Assembly (NCBI GenBank): GCA_965205165.1
Contig: OZ242037.1
Span: 248,001 to 312,000 of the forward strand
Length of the DNA stretch: 64,000 nucleotides
Direction of reading: 5' to 3'
DNA from: CBDESM01 sp965205165
GTDB lineage: Bacteria > Chloroflexota > Dehalococcoidia > Bin125
Shown here: piece after piece, positions 55,815 to 63,489 of the stretch
Numbering within the stretch: position 1 is the stretch's first letter
Layout of the letters: every line of letters begins with the position of its first letter
Translations under genes and position numbers: made by a program
The notes under the pieces: model-generated
What the model was told of the DNA's origin: nothing
What the model saw: only the letters and a program-made list of their open reading frames with translations
Databases searched by the model: none

Positions 55815-55938
55815 GGTTGCTCCGTGTCCGCGCCGGCCCGGTCCGCGGCTGCGGCAAGGGTAGGGCGATCGGGCGCCGGCCGGCGAACGGGGGACGGCCG
55901 CAGCGGGGGCTGAACGCAGCCTGGGCTACGCTCGCGGG

Positions 55939-58197
55939 GTGGCGCTTTCCGACCGGCTCGATCTTTCGTCGCTGAACCCGTCGCAGCAGGCGGCGGTGAG
56001 GCACGATTCGGGTCCGCTGATGATCATCGCGGGGCCGGGCAGCGGGAAGACGCGGGTGATCACGCACCGGATCGCGTGGCTGGTGCGTGAGCGGGGGGTG
56101 CCGCCTTGGGGGATCGCGGCGGTGACCTTCACGAATCGGGCGGCGCGGGAGATGCGGGATCGGGTGGCGGAGCTGCTCGGGGAGGAGGCGGAGCTGCGCT
56201 GGCTGGGGACGTTCCACCGGATCTGCGTGCGGATGCTGCGGATGCACGGGCAGCTGATCGGGGTGCCGCAGTCGTTCACGATCTACGACGACGATGACCA
56301 GATGTCGGTGGCGAAGCGGGCGGTGAAGGAGTTGCAGGTCGATCCGAAGCAGTTCGGCCCGCGGCGGATGCTGTCGCGGATTTCGCGGGCGAAGAGCGAG
56401 GGGGAGACGCTGAAGACGTTCGCGTCGGCCACGGGGAGCTACTACGACGAGATCGCGGCGCGGGTCTGGGAAGTCTACGAGCGGGCCTTGGGCGAGGCGC
56501 AGGCGCTGGATTTCGACGACCTGCTGATCCAGGGCTTGGCGCTGTTCGGTCAGGAGGAGGTGCGGGAGCGCTACGCCCGGCAGTTCCGGCACGTGCTGGT
56601 CGACGAATTCCAGGACACGAGCGTGCTGCAGTACGAGCTGGCGCGGGCGTGGTCGGCGGGCACGCGGAACTTGGCGGTGGTGGGCGATCCGGATCAGTCG
56701 ATCTACTCGTGGCGTGCGGCGGACATCCGCAATCTGCACCGGTTCCGGAAGGATCACCCGGACGCTGAAGAGGTGCAGCTGAACGAGAACTACCGCTCGA
56801 GTGCGCCGATCTTGGAGGTGGCGAACGCGGTGATGGACGGGGCGCGGGAGCGGCTGCCGCGGCGGTTGCGGGCGATGCGGGAGGGGGGAGCGCTGCCGGT
56901 GCTGCACGAGGCGTACAACGAGAGCGACGAGGCCGAGTACGTCGCGCAGCGGCTGGAGCGGGGGATGCGGGACGGCTCGCTGCGGGCTTCGGAGGCGGCC
57001 GTGCTGTACCGCACGAATGCGCAGTCGCGGGCGGTGGAGGAGTCGCTGCTGCATCGCGGCATTCCGTACCGGGTGGTCGGCGGGGCGCGGTTCTACGACC
57101 GGCGGGAGGTGCGGGATTTGATCGCGTACCTGCGCTTGGCGCGGAATGGGGCTGATTCGGCGGCGTTCAACCGGGTGGTGAACGTGCCGCCGCGGGGGAT
57201 CGGTGCGAAGACGGCGGCGCTGCTGGCGGGTTGGGCGGGGGAGCATGCCCGCTCGGAGCTTGAGGCGGCGGCGGCAGCGGCGGGGCGGGACGAGACCGCG
57301 ATCCGCACGGTCGAGCCGCCGGTGGTCTCGGCCCGGGCGGCGGCCAATCTGGGCAGGTTCGTCGACTTGGTGCGGGAGTCGCGGGCGACCGCGGCGGCCC
57401 GGCCGCTGTCGGATGCGCTGAAGCTGATCCTCGACCGGACCGACTATCGGGAGCACCTGCGGAGGATCGGATCGGACGAGGCGGAGGCGGAGGAGCGCTG
57501 GGAGAATGTGAAGGAGCTGGTCACGGTCACGCAGAACTACGACGAGGTCGCGCCGGGGGCGGCGCTTGACGTCTTCCTGGAGGACGTGGCGCTGGTTTCG
57601 GACGTGGACGACCTGCCGGAGGGGAGGCCGGATGCGCTGACGCTGATCACGCTGCATCAGGCCAAGGGGCTGGAGTTTCCCTGCGTGTTCCTGATCGGGG
57701 TCGAGGAGAATCTGATGCCTCACCAGCTGTCGCTGGATGATCCGGCCTCGATCGAGGAGGAGCGGCGGCTGTTCTACGTGGGGATCACGCGGGCGGAGCG
57801 TGAGCTGCACCTGATTCATGCGTTCCGGCGGGCGTACCAGGGGCGGAGCGGGCACAACCAACCCTCGCGCTACTTGGAGGACATTCCGGCGGGGCTGCTG
57901 TCGAGCGGGGCGAGGGCGACGGCGCCGGTCGGGGAGGACGTGCGGCCGGCGCGGAACCGGCATCTGACTTGGGCGCAGATGCAATCGGACGAGGTGGAGG
58001 ACTTCGTGGAGGAAGAGGAGCCGGTGCGGACTTCGCTGGCGGCGGGGGCGGGCGTGCGGCACGAAGTGTTCGGGAACGGGGAGGTGATCGACCTGAAGCA
58101 CACGGGGAGCGACATCGAGGTGACGGTGCATTTCGACGATGCGGGGATGAAGAAGCTGCTGGCGTCGGTGGCGAATCTGACGCTGCGGGAGGGCTGA
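55939..58197 (+). CDS. UvrD/PcrA-type superfamily 1 DNA helicase
   Basis: 752 residues from GTG 55939. All SF1A motifs appear: Q motif LNPSQQAAV, Walker A AGPGSGKT (31-38), Ia TFTNRAAREM, II VLVDEFQDT, III GDPDQSIYSWR, IV ENYRSS, V TLHQAKGLEFPCVFL, VI YVGITRAERELHL. The C-terminal extension has the VRHEVFGNGEVIDL and VTVHFDDAGMKKLL motifs of the PcrA/UvrD tudor-like domain that binds RNA polymerase. Acts in nucleotide excision repair and replication. Housekeeping. Confidence 0.95.
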   Translation: MALSDRLDLSSLNPSQQAAVRHDSGPLMIIAGPGSGKTRVITHRIAWLVRERGVPPWGIAAVTFTNRAAREMRDRVAELLGEEAELRWLGTFHRICVRMLRMHGQLIGVPQSFTIYDDDDQMSVAKRAVKELQVDPKQFGPRRMLSRISRAKSEGETLKTFASATGSYYDEIAARVWEVYERALGEAQALDFDDLLIQGLALFGQEEVRERYARQFRHVLVDEFQDTSVLQYELARAWSAGTRNLAVVGDPDQSIYSWRAADIRNLHRFRKDHPDAEEVQLNENYRSSAPILEVANAVMDGARERLPRRLRAMREGGALPVLHEAYNESDEAEYVAQRLERGMRDGSLRASEAAVLYRTNAQSRAVEESLLHRGIPYRVVGGARFYDRREVRDLIAYLRLARNGADSAAFNRVVNVPPRGIGAKTAALLAGWAGEHARSELEAAAAAAGRDETAIRTVEPPVVSARAAANLGRFVDLVRESRATAAARPLSDALKLILDRTDYREHLRRIGSDEAEAEERWENVKELVTVTQNYDEVAPGAALDVFLEDVALVSDVDDLPEGRPDALTLITLHQAKGLEFPCVFLIGVEENLMPHQLSLDDPASIEEERRLFYVGITRAERELHLIHAFRRAYQGRSGHNQPSRYLEDIPAGLLSSGARATAPVGEDVRPARNRHLTWAQMQSDEVEDFVEEEEPVRTSLAAGAGVRHEVFGNGEVIDLKHTGSDIEVTVHFDDAGMKKLLASVANLTLREG

Positions 58198-58217
58198 GGG
58201 GGGCAGGATCTGCGGTT

Positions 58218-58634
58218 TCAGGAGTCGTGGAGGAGCCGCAGCTCGAGGCCGAGCGGAACGAATTCGAGGAAGCCGGTTTTGTCGTAGGTGACGATGGGGA
58301 GGCCGGTGGCGATGGCTGTTGCGCCCGTCCAGGCGTCTTCGACGTTCTTGCGGCGGCCCTCGTCGGTGCGGCGGCGAACGACCGCGGCATAGGGGTTCAC
58401 GGCGTTGGGCAGGCCGTCGAGGATGATGGCGTCGGCCAGGAAGGCGCGGACTTGGACCGGGCCGTAGGGGACGATGCTCTTGGAGAGCGCCCAGACGAGC
58501 AGTTCGGCGGCGGTCTGGAAGGAGATGGCGGGCACGTGCGGCTCTTGGAACCAGGGGTAGGCGCTGCTGCGATCGCCGAATTTCAGGAAGTTGGAGACGG
58601 CGCTGGTGTCGTGGATTTCGGTCGGCTCCGGCAT
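58218..58634 (-). CDS. PIN-domain ribonuclease (VapC-like)
   Basis: 138 residues from ATG 58634. The first Asp is in IHDTSAVSNFLKF, Glu in QTAAELLVWAL, and the C-terminal acidic pair in VEDAWTGATAIATGLPIVTYDKTGF (D then T-Y-D), so the four-residue PIN active site is plausible. It overlaps by one base the stop codon of the upstream gene, the arrangement of an antitoxin-toxin operon. Confidence 0.8.
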   Translation of the reverse strand: MPEPTEIHDTSAVSNFLKFGDRSSAYPWFQEPHVPAISFQTAAELLVWALSKSIVPYGPVQVRAFLADAIILDGLPNAVNPYAAVVRRRTDEGRRKNVEDAWTGATAIATGLPIVTYDKTGFLEFVPLGLELRLLHDS

Positions 58635-59110
58635 CAGAAGCGCCGATGCTGGACGAAGCCGTGGCGCAGGTCGTAGAACCAGTCTTCCTGGTCGTAGTCG
58701 TCCTCGTAGCCGGGCGGGGCCGGGTCGGGCACTTCCCAGAGGCCGTTGGCCATGGTCTGCCTGATGTAGGCCGCCGATTCTTCGCGGTCCTTGTCGGCGG
58801 CGGCGAGGGACTCTTCGGAGAGCTGGTCCTCGCGGTAGCGGCGCAGGACGCGCCAGCGCATGTTGCGGGGCGGGTGCGGCTTGTTCTGCTGCCTGGCGAC
58901 CCAGCGCTCGCGGTTGTCGTCGAGCACTTTGTCCCAGAGCTGGAGCTGCACGACGGGGATGCCGTCTTCCACGGTCTCGACGACGCGGCATGGCTGGATG
59001 GGGAATTCCGCGGCATCGCGCTCGAGCACTTGGCGGAGGCGGGTGAGGAGGGAGGTGCCGTAGGGGGCGGTGGCTTCGCGGACTTCGGAGTGGAGGGGTT
59101 GGTCGGTCAT
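58634..59110 (-). CDS. Unknown protein coupled to the PIN gene (possible antitoxin)
   Basis: 158 residues, charged and mostly helical, with an acidic aromatic end (YEDDYDQEDWFYDLRHGF). It begins with MTDQPLHSEVREATAPYG and contains RWRVLRRYREDQL. No ribbon-helix-helix, AbrB or HTH pattern typical of VapB is recognisable, so if it is the antitoxin it is of an unfamiliar type. Its stop codon shares a base with the PIN gene start. Confidence 0.5.
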   Translation of the reverse strand: MTDQPLHSEVREATAPYGTSLLTRLRQVLERDAAEFPIQPCRVVETVEDGIPVVQLQLWDKVLDDNRERWVARQQNKPHPPRNMRWRVLRRYREDQLSEESLAAADKDREESAAYIRQTMANGLWEVPDPAPPGYEDDYDQEDWFYDLRHGFVQHRRF

Positions 59111-59130
59111 GGTTGGGCTCTTGGGCGATC

Positions 59131-60162
59131 TTAGTCGCTGGGGGGCTGGGTGGAACGCCAGAGGGACTGGAGTTCGGCTGGGGAGGCGTCGGAGAGTTTG
59201 CGGCCGGTTTGGGCGAGGGTTTGCTCGATGGAGCGGAGGCGGCGCTCGAAGTCGTCGAGGGCGTCGCGGGCGTCGTCTTCGGCGTTTCGGCCGGCGTCCT
59301 TGGCTTGGATTGCCAGGTCGAGGGCGGTTTGGCCGAGGTCGGCGGTTCGGCTCGGGGGGCGGCGGAAGCCGTTTCGTTCGGCGCGGCCGAGGAGGGCTTG
59401 GGCGCGGGCGAGTGCGGGCATGTCGCGGGGGATGCCGTCGAGGACGGATTGGCGTTCGGGGCGTTCGCGGGCCTTGAGGCGTTCCCAGGCGCTTTCGAGC
59501 AGGTCGGGGGAGCCGGATTCGTCGTCGGCGAAGACGTGGGGGTGCCGGCGGACGAGTTTGGAGCGGATGCCTTCGGCGACGTCGCCGAGGTCGAAGCGGC
59601 CGTCTTGTTCGGCGATTTTGGAGTGGAGGACGATTTGGAGGAAGAGGTCGCCGAGTTCTTCGCAGAGTTCGGCTGGGGAGCCGTGGGCGATGGCGTGGAG
59701 GACTTCGTGGGTTTCCTCGAGCAGGTGGGGGCGGAGGCTGGCGTGGGTTTGGGCGAGGTCCCAGGGGCAGCCGTCGTCTGGGTCGCGGAGGCGGTCGATG
59801 ACGGCGCGGAAGCCCTCGGAGTGGTCGCGGATTTCGGCGGGGTCGAGGGCGGGGAGGACTAGGGCGACGGTGCGGGGGGGCGGTTCGGCGACGGCTTCCG
59901 CGGTGGATGATTCGGCGGAGAGGCCGTCGGTGGTTTGGGTGATGAGGATCGCGGGGTGGTCGGGGGGGTAGTGGCGGAGGGCGGGGCGGAGGTCTTGGCC
60001 GGGTTGGAGGTGGAAGACGGCGACGCCTTGGGGCATGACGGGCTGGGGGGCCGCGAGGGAGGTCACGACGGGGGCGTCGGCGAGGCCGGCGGCGGAGAGG
60101 ATGGCTTCGGTGGTCGGGCGGTTGATTTGGGGGCTCCCCGGGGTTCGGCGGTAGGCTCGCAC
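59131..60162 (-). CDS. mazG: MazG-type nucleoside triphosphate pyrophosphohydrolase with N-terminal extension
   Basis: About 343 residues if GTG 60162 is used; the start is uncertain because that codon is only 6 bp from the divergent DUF1461 start (ATG 60036 is an alternative). The MazG domain is clear: RLRDPDDGCPWDLAQTHASL, HLLEETHEVLHAI, CEELGDLFLQIVLHSKIAEQ (E-E-x-x-D metal motif), VRRHPHVF. The 110-residue N-terminal extension may be a remnant of the tetrapyrrole-methylase domain of YabN-like proteins. Acts on abnormal or excess NTPs. Confidence 0.85.
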   Translation of the reverse strand: MRAYRRTPGSPQINRPTTEAILSAAGLADAPVVTSLAAPQPVMPQGVAVFHLQPGQDLRPALRHYPPDHPAILITQTTDGLSAESSTAEAVAEPPPRTVALVLPALDPAEIRDHSEGFRAVIDRLRDPDDGCPWDLAQTHASLRPHLLEETHEVLHAIAHGSPAELCEELGDLFLQIVLHSKIAEQDGRFDLGDVAEGIRSKLVRRHPHVFADDESGSPDLLESAWERLKARERPERQSVLDGIPRDMPALARAQALLGRAERNGFRRPPSRTADLGQTALDLAIQAKDAGRNAEDDARDALDDFERRLRSIEQTLAQTGRKLSDASPAELQSLWRSTQPPSD

Positions 60163-60168
60163 CAGACT

Positions 60169-60852
60169 ATGGGACGAGCAGTTGTTTGGATTTTGGGATT
60201 GGGCTTGGCCGTGGTGGTGTTGACGGCGGCGATTTCGGGGGCGGTGCGGTTCGCGGCGACTTCGGGGTGGTGGTGGGAGCGGGGGTTCGAGCGGTTCGAC
60301 GCGGCGGGGCGGACGGGGCTGGGGGAGGCGGAGGTGCAGCGGATCGGGGCGGAGGTGCGGGAGTACTTGGTGGATGATCAGGAGCGGCTGGGGGTGCGGT
60401 ACGGGGGAGAGCGTCGGTTTTTTTCGGAGCGGGAGGTGCAGCACATGGTCGACGTGAAGGTGCTGATGGAGCGGACGTGGATCGCGGGGTTGGCGGCGGG
60501 GGTGGTGCTTGCGGCGATTTTGGCGGGGGCGGTGTTGTGGCGGAGGCGGCTGGATTGCGCGGCGGCGGCGCGGGTTGCGGTGATTGGAGGGGGGCTGGGG
60601 GTGGTGATCATCGCGGGGCTGGCGGTGGTGGCGGCGGCGGGGTTCGACGATGCGTTCCGGCAGTTCCACCTGCTGTTCTTCACGAACGATTTGTGGCAGC
60701 TGACGTCGCGGGATCGGCTGATCCAGCTGTTTCCGCAGCGGTTTTTCTTCGAGACGACGCTGCTGATCGGGGGTGCGGGGATTGGGGCTTCGCTGCTGTG
60801 CTTGGTGGTCGGGGGGGCGTATTTGGGGCGGGCGCGGCGCGGGGTCAGTTGA
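60169..60852 (+). CDS. DUF1461/TIGR01906-like integral membrane protein
   Basis: 227 residues from ATG 60169. Helices: VWILGLGLAVVVLTAAISGA, WIAGLAAGVVLAAILAGAVL, VAVIGGGLGVVIIAGLAVVA and TLLIGGAGIGASLLCLVVGG. Conserved segments REVQHMVDVKVL and QFHLLFFTNDLWQLTSRDRLIQLFPQRFFFE are typical of this family of unknown function, found in Firmicutes and Chloroflexota. Divergent from mazG; overlaps the convergent fmdB-like gene by 8 bp. Confidence 0.82.
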   Translation: MGRAVVWILGLGLAVVVLTAAISGAVRFAATSGWWWERGFERFDAAGRTGLGEAEVQRIGAEVREYLVDDQERLGVRYGGERRFFSEREVQHMVDVKVLMERTWIAGLAAGVVLAAILAGAVLWRRRLDCAAAARVAVIGGGLGVVIIAGLAVVAAAGFDDAFRQFHLLFFTNDLWQLTSRDRLIQLFPQRFFFETTLLIGGAGIGASLLCLVVGGAYLGRARRGVS

Positions 60853-61093
60853 GGGAGTTTGCGCCGCAGCCGCAGGATCCGCGCCCGCAGGCGCAGCCGC
60901 CGGTCATGGGGGCGTCGTCGAGGGCGTCGAGATCGGGGGCGGGCTGGCCGGCGATGGAGACCATTGCGGAGGTGAGGACTTTGTCGGCGGGGTGGCCCAG
61001 GCCGCATTGGGAGCCTTCGGAGGCGGCGGACATGGGGCGGAGCTGGGTGAAGCGCTCGTTGCAGGTGCGGCAGTAGTACTCGTAGATGGGCAT
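60845..61093 (-). CDS. FmdB-family zinc-ribbon protein
   Basis: 82 residues: MPIYEYYCRTCNERF is the FmdB opening, with C-x2-C and a later Cys in SQCGLGH. The tail is unusually Cys/Gly-rich (GGCACGRGSCGCG). GGAGG precedes the ATG. Small zinc-binding protein of unknown, possibly regulatory, role. Confidence 0.85.
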   Translation of the reverse strand: MPIYEYYCRTCNERFTQLRPMSAASEGSQCGLGHPADKVLTSAMVSIAGQPAPDLDALDDAPMTGGCACGRGSCGCGANSLN

Positions 61094-61137
61094 GGGACGT
61101 CCTCCGCAGGGCGGGCTGGTAGCGTGGGGGGTGCGTT

Positions 61138-61212
61138 CCCCCCGTAGCTCAGAGGATAGAGCGGCGGTTTCCTAAACCGTGCGCGGAGGTTCGAGTCCTC
61201 CCGGGGGGACCA
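61138..61212 (+). tRNA. tRNA-Arg, anticodon CCU (DNA CCT)
   Basis: Acceptor stem CCCCCCG (61138-61144) pairs with CGGGGGG (61202-61208); D-stem GCTC/GAGC; anticodon stem GCGGT/ACCGT with loop TTCCTAA, anticodon CCT at 61171-61173; T-arm GGAGG-TTCGAGT-CCTCC; discriminator A and encoded CCA at 61210-61212. Reads AGG codons, rare in such GC-rich genomes. It borders the ParB-like/PIN segment, and tRNA genes are common integration sites. Confidence 0.95.
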
Positions 61213-61225
61213 GCGTCTGGATTGT

Positions 61226-62353
61226 TCAGCGCGGGTGGTCGGGGCGGGAGGGGGTGTCGAGGAGGGCTTGCGGGGGGAGGCGTTGGCGGGGGTCGGTTTC
61301 GTCGGAGGCGGGGTAGGGGTTGAAGATTCTGGTGCGGATGGCGGTGGCGGGTTGGAGGCCGTAGCGGGGGGAGTGGTCGGGGAGGTAGAGGGACTGGAAG
61401 TCGGGGGGGTGGTAGAGGTTTTGGGGTTTGCGGTCGTGGTAGGTGGCGGTCCACTTGGGTTTGGTGTAGGGGTCTTGGGCGTGGCGGCGGCGGGGTGGCT
61501 TGGGGGCTCTTGCCGGCGGGTCTGGGACGGTTTCGCCGGAGAGGCGGCGGGCGAAGCAGAGGGTTTCTTCGGGGGTGCGGAGGCTGATGAAGATGTTGCC
61601 GCTGGGGGCGGCGGGGGACATGAGCAGGCGGGCGCGCTTGGTTTTGAGGATGTCGTTGAGGGTGTCGATCAGGGACTGGGCGTGGATTTTGAGTTCTTGG
61701 CGTTCGGCTTTGACTTTGTTGGCGTAGTAGGGGGCTTGGCGGAAGATCTGCTTGGGGTCGAGGTTTTTCTCGATTGCGCGGTCGGCGAGTTCGCGGCGGT
61801 GGTCGGGTTCGGCGCGGTGGAGTTCGTTGGCGGCGGCTTCGCTGAGTTGGCCGGTGGCTACGAGGTCTTGGATGTAGGGGTCGAGGTCGAGCAGGTTGAG
61901 GGAGCGTGCGACGAGTTCGGGGTCGATGGAGAGTTTGCGGGCGGAGTGGTCTTTGCCGATGTGTGCCATGGCGTTGGCTTGGTCGATGGGGTTGAGGGGT
62001 TTGCGGGCGATGTTTTCGGCGAGGTTGAGGGTGGCGGGGTCGGCGGTTTCGTCTGTGGTGATCACTACCGGGACGCGGGTGAGGTTGGCGGCGATGGCGG
62101 CGGTTTTGCGGCGTCGGCCGGAGATGATTTCGAGGCCGTCGGGTGTTTTGCGGGCGAGGATGGGTTGGAGGAGGCCGAACTGCTTGATGGAGTGGATGAG
62201 CTGGTGTTCGGGGTGGTCGAAGGTGGTGGGCGGGTTGTCGTCGTGGTCGGTGCGGGGGTGTTCTGCGGGCACGATGAGGTCGTTGGGGTCGGCGTAGGTG
62301 AATTGGAGGTCGCCGGGCTGTTCGGGCTGGCTGGGCTGGCTGTCTTTGCACAT
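61226..62353 (-). CDS. Stand-alone ParB/Spo0J-like protein
   Basis: 375 residues. The N-terminal ParB/Srx-like nuclease-fold domain is clear: LIHSIKQFGLLQPILARKTPDGLEIISGRRRKTAAI (G-R-R-R in place of G-E-R-R), then LNLAENIARKPLNPIDQANAM and the HTH-like region to about residue 200. The C-terminal 170 residues are Pro/Arg-rich with no recognised domain. No parA lies nearby and no parS-like palindrome was seen, so chromosome partition is unproven; plasmid or island origin, or a transcription-regulator role, is possible. It is convergent with the tRNA and divergent from the unknown gene at 62447. Confidence 0.75.
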   Translation of the reverse strand: MCKDSQPSQPEQPGDLQFTYADPNDLIVPAEHPRTDHDDNPPTTFDHPEHQLIHSIKQFGLLQPILARKTPDGLEIISGRRRKTAAIAANLTRVPVVITTDETADPATLNLAENIARKPLNPIDQANAMAHIGKDHSARKLSIDPELVARSLNLLDLDPYIQDLVATGQLSEAAANELHRAEPDHRRELADRAIEKNLDPKQIFRQAPYYANKVKAERQELKIHAQSLIDTLNDILKTKRARLLMSPAAPSGNIFISLRTPEETLCFARRLSGETVPDPPARAPKPPRRRHAQDPYTKPKWTATYHDRKPQNLYHPPDFQSLYLPDHSPRYGLQPATAIRTRIFNPYPASDETDPRQRLPPQALLDTPSRPDHPR

Positions 62354-62446
62354 GCGTGCGATGGTAGGCGGAACAGAGGAAGGCGGGGTGTGTTGGGGTT
62401 TACAGATGGGCGCGTTGCTAGGATTGGGGTGGAAGGACGGAGGTGG

Positions 62447-63037
62447 ATGGTGGTTGCGGAGACGGAGCGGGGGGCGTCGTTGGTGATTGGGATGCCGGTG
62501 TCGGGGGAGGGGGCGAACGGGTTGCGGGTGGATGCGGATGAGGAGCTGTTGAAGATGCAGGAGGTGGCGCGGGACTTGGCGGGGCGGTTGTTGGCGGAGG
62601 AGGGGGACGGGCGCGAGCATGAGGTGGCGGGGCCTTGCGTTTGGCGGGAGGGGGAGGGTTGGGTGCGGCTGTCGTTCGCGTGCGGGACGGATGGGGGGAA
62701 CGGGGCGTCGGCGCGGGAGCTTGCGGCGGGGGAGCGGGCGTTGGGGATTGTGTTGGAGGCGCTGGCAGAGGGGAAACGGGGGCGGTTGCATAGGGAGCTG
62801 CCGGTTGATTTGGCAGTGCGGTTGAGCCGGGCTTGGTGGATGGCGAGGGAGGATGCGCTGTTGTCGGTCTGCCGCGATGGGGGGGAGGCGGTGGTGCTGG
62901 ACGGGGCGGAGCGGAAGGCGTACCGGCTGGCGGCGACGACAGAAGACACGAAGGATTGGCCGACAGTGGGAGACTGGGGGCAGCTGCTCGCGGAGTGTTT
63001 CTGGGATCTGCCTCCTGAGGCATGGGAAGACGAGTGA
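62447..63037 (+). CDS. Unknown protein upstream of a PIN-domain gene
   Basis: 196 residues from ATG 62447 (GGACGGAGG upstream). Contains ADEELLKMQEVARDLAGRLL, a WVRLSFACGTDGGN segment and a C-terminal W-rich helix (QLLAECFWDLPPEAW). No family recognised. It overlaps the PIN-domain gene by 16 bp, the layout of an antitoxin or accessory gene, but its length is above that of usual VapB antitoxins. Confidence 0.55.
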   Translation: MVVAETERGASLVIGMPVSGEGANGLRVDADEELLKMQEVARDLAGRLLAEEGDGREHEVAGPCVWREGEGWVRLSFACGTDGGNGASARELAAGERALGIVLEALAEGKRGRLHRELPVDLAVRLSRAWWMAREDALLSVCRDGGEAVVLDGAERKAYRLAATTEDTKDWPTVGDWGQLLAECFWDLPPEAWEDE

Positions 63038-63462
63038 CCGCTGCTGGCGTGCAGGTGTTCGCGGACACCTCGTTTTTGTACCCGTACGTCGATGTGACGA
63101 ATGGGGAGCACGATCTCGCCGTTGCGACGTTTGAGGAGTTCAGTCCGTCCACGTTGCTGGTGACCGACGGGGTATTGGGCGAGCTGATGGCGCTGATGTC
63201 CAGGCAGAGTCGGCGCGCGGGATGCCTGAGATTCTTGGACCGCGCTTTCGGTGACGATCGGGATATCCGGGTCGTTGCGGAGACGCGCGAGGCGTTCTTG
63301 CGGGGGGTACAGCGGTACCGGGTCCAGACGACGGGTTCACCGAGCTTGGTGGACTGCATGATCATGAACGCGATGGACGAGATGGGAGTTGAGGACCTGT
63401 TCGCGTTCGATCGGGATTTTCGTCATGTGGGGCTGTATCGGGTGCATCCGTTGCGGGACTGA
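63022..63462 (+). CDS. PIN-domain ribonuclease (VapC-like), second copy
   Basis: 146 residues, from ATG 63022. FADTSFLYPYVD (first Asp), LLVTDGVLGELMAL (Asp/Glu), SLVDCMIMNAMDEMGVEDLFAFDRDFRHVG (the D-C-x-I and F-D-x-D-F motifs) form a full PIN active site. Closer in style to plasmid-type VapC than the PIN protein at 58.2 kb. Coupled to the upstream unknown gene. Confidence 0.82.
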   Translation: MGRRVTAAGVQVFADTSFLYPYVDVTNGEHDLAVATFEEFSPSTLLVTDGVLGELMALMSRQSRRAGCLRFLDRAFGDDRDIRVVAETREAFLRGVQRYRVQTTGSPSLVDCMIMNAMDEMGVEDLFAFDRDFRHVGLYRVHPLRD

Positions 63463-63489
63463 CGGGCGCGGCTATTCGGGGGTGCAGGA

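Noticed and set aside
61202..61212. Integration att repeat made from the tRNA-Arg 3' end
   Set aside because: I found no second copy of the tRNA 3' end in this window; without it an integrated element is only a hypothesis.
61226..62353. Chromosome origin near the ParB-like gene
   Set aside because: No parA, dnaA, dnaN, gyrase genes or DnaA-box cluster are in the window, and the ParB-like protein has an unusual C-terminus.
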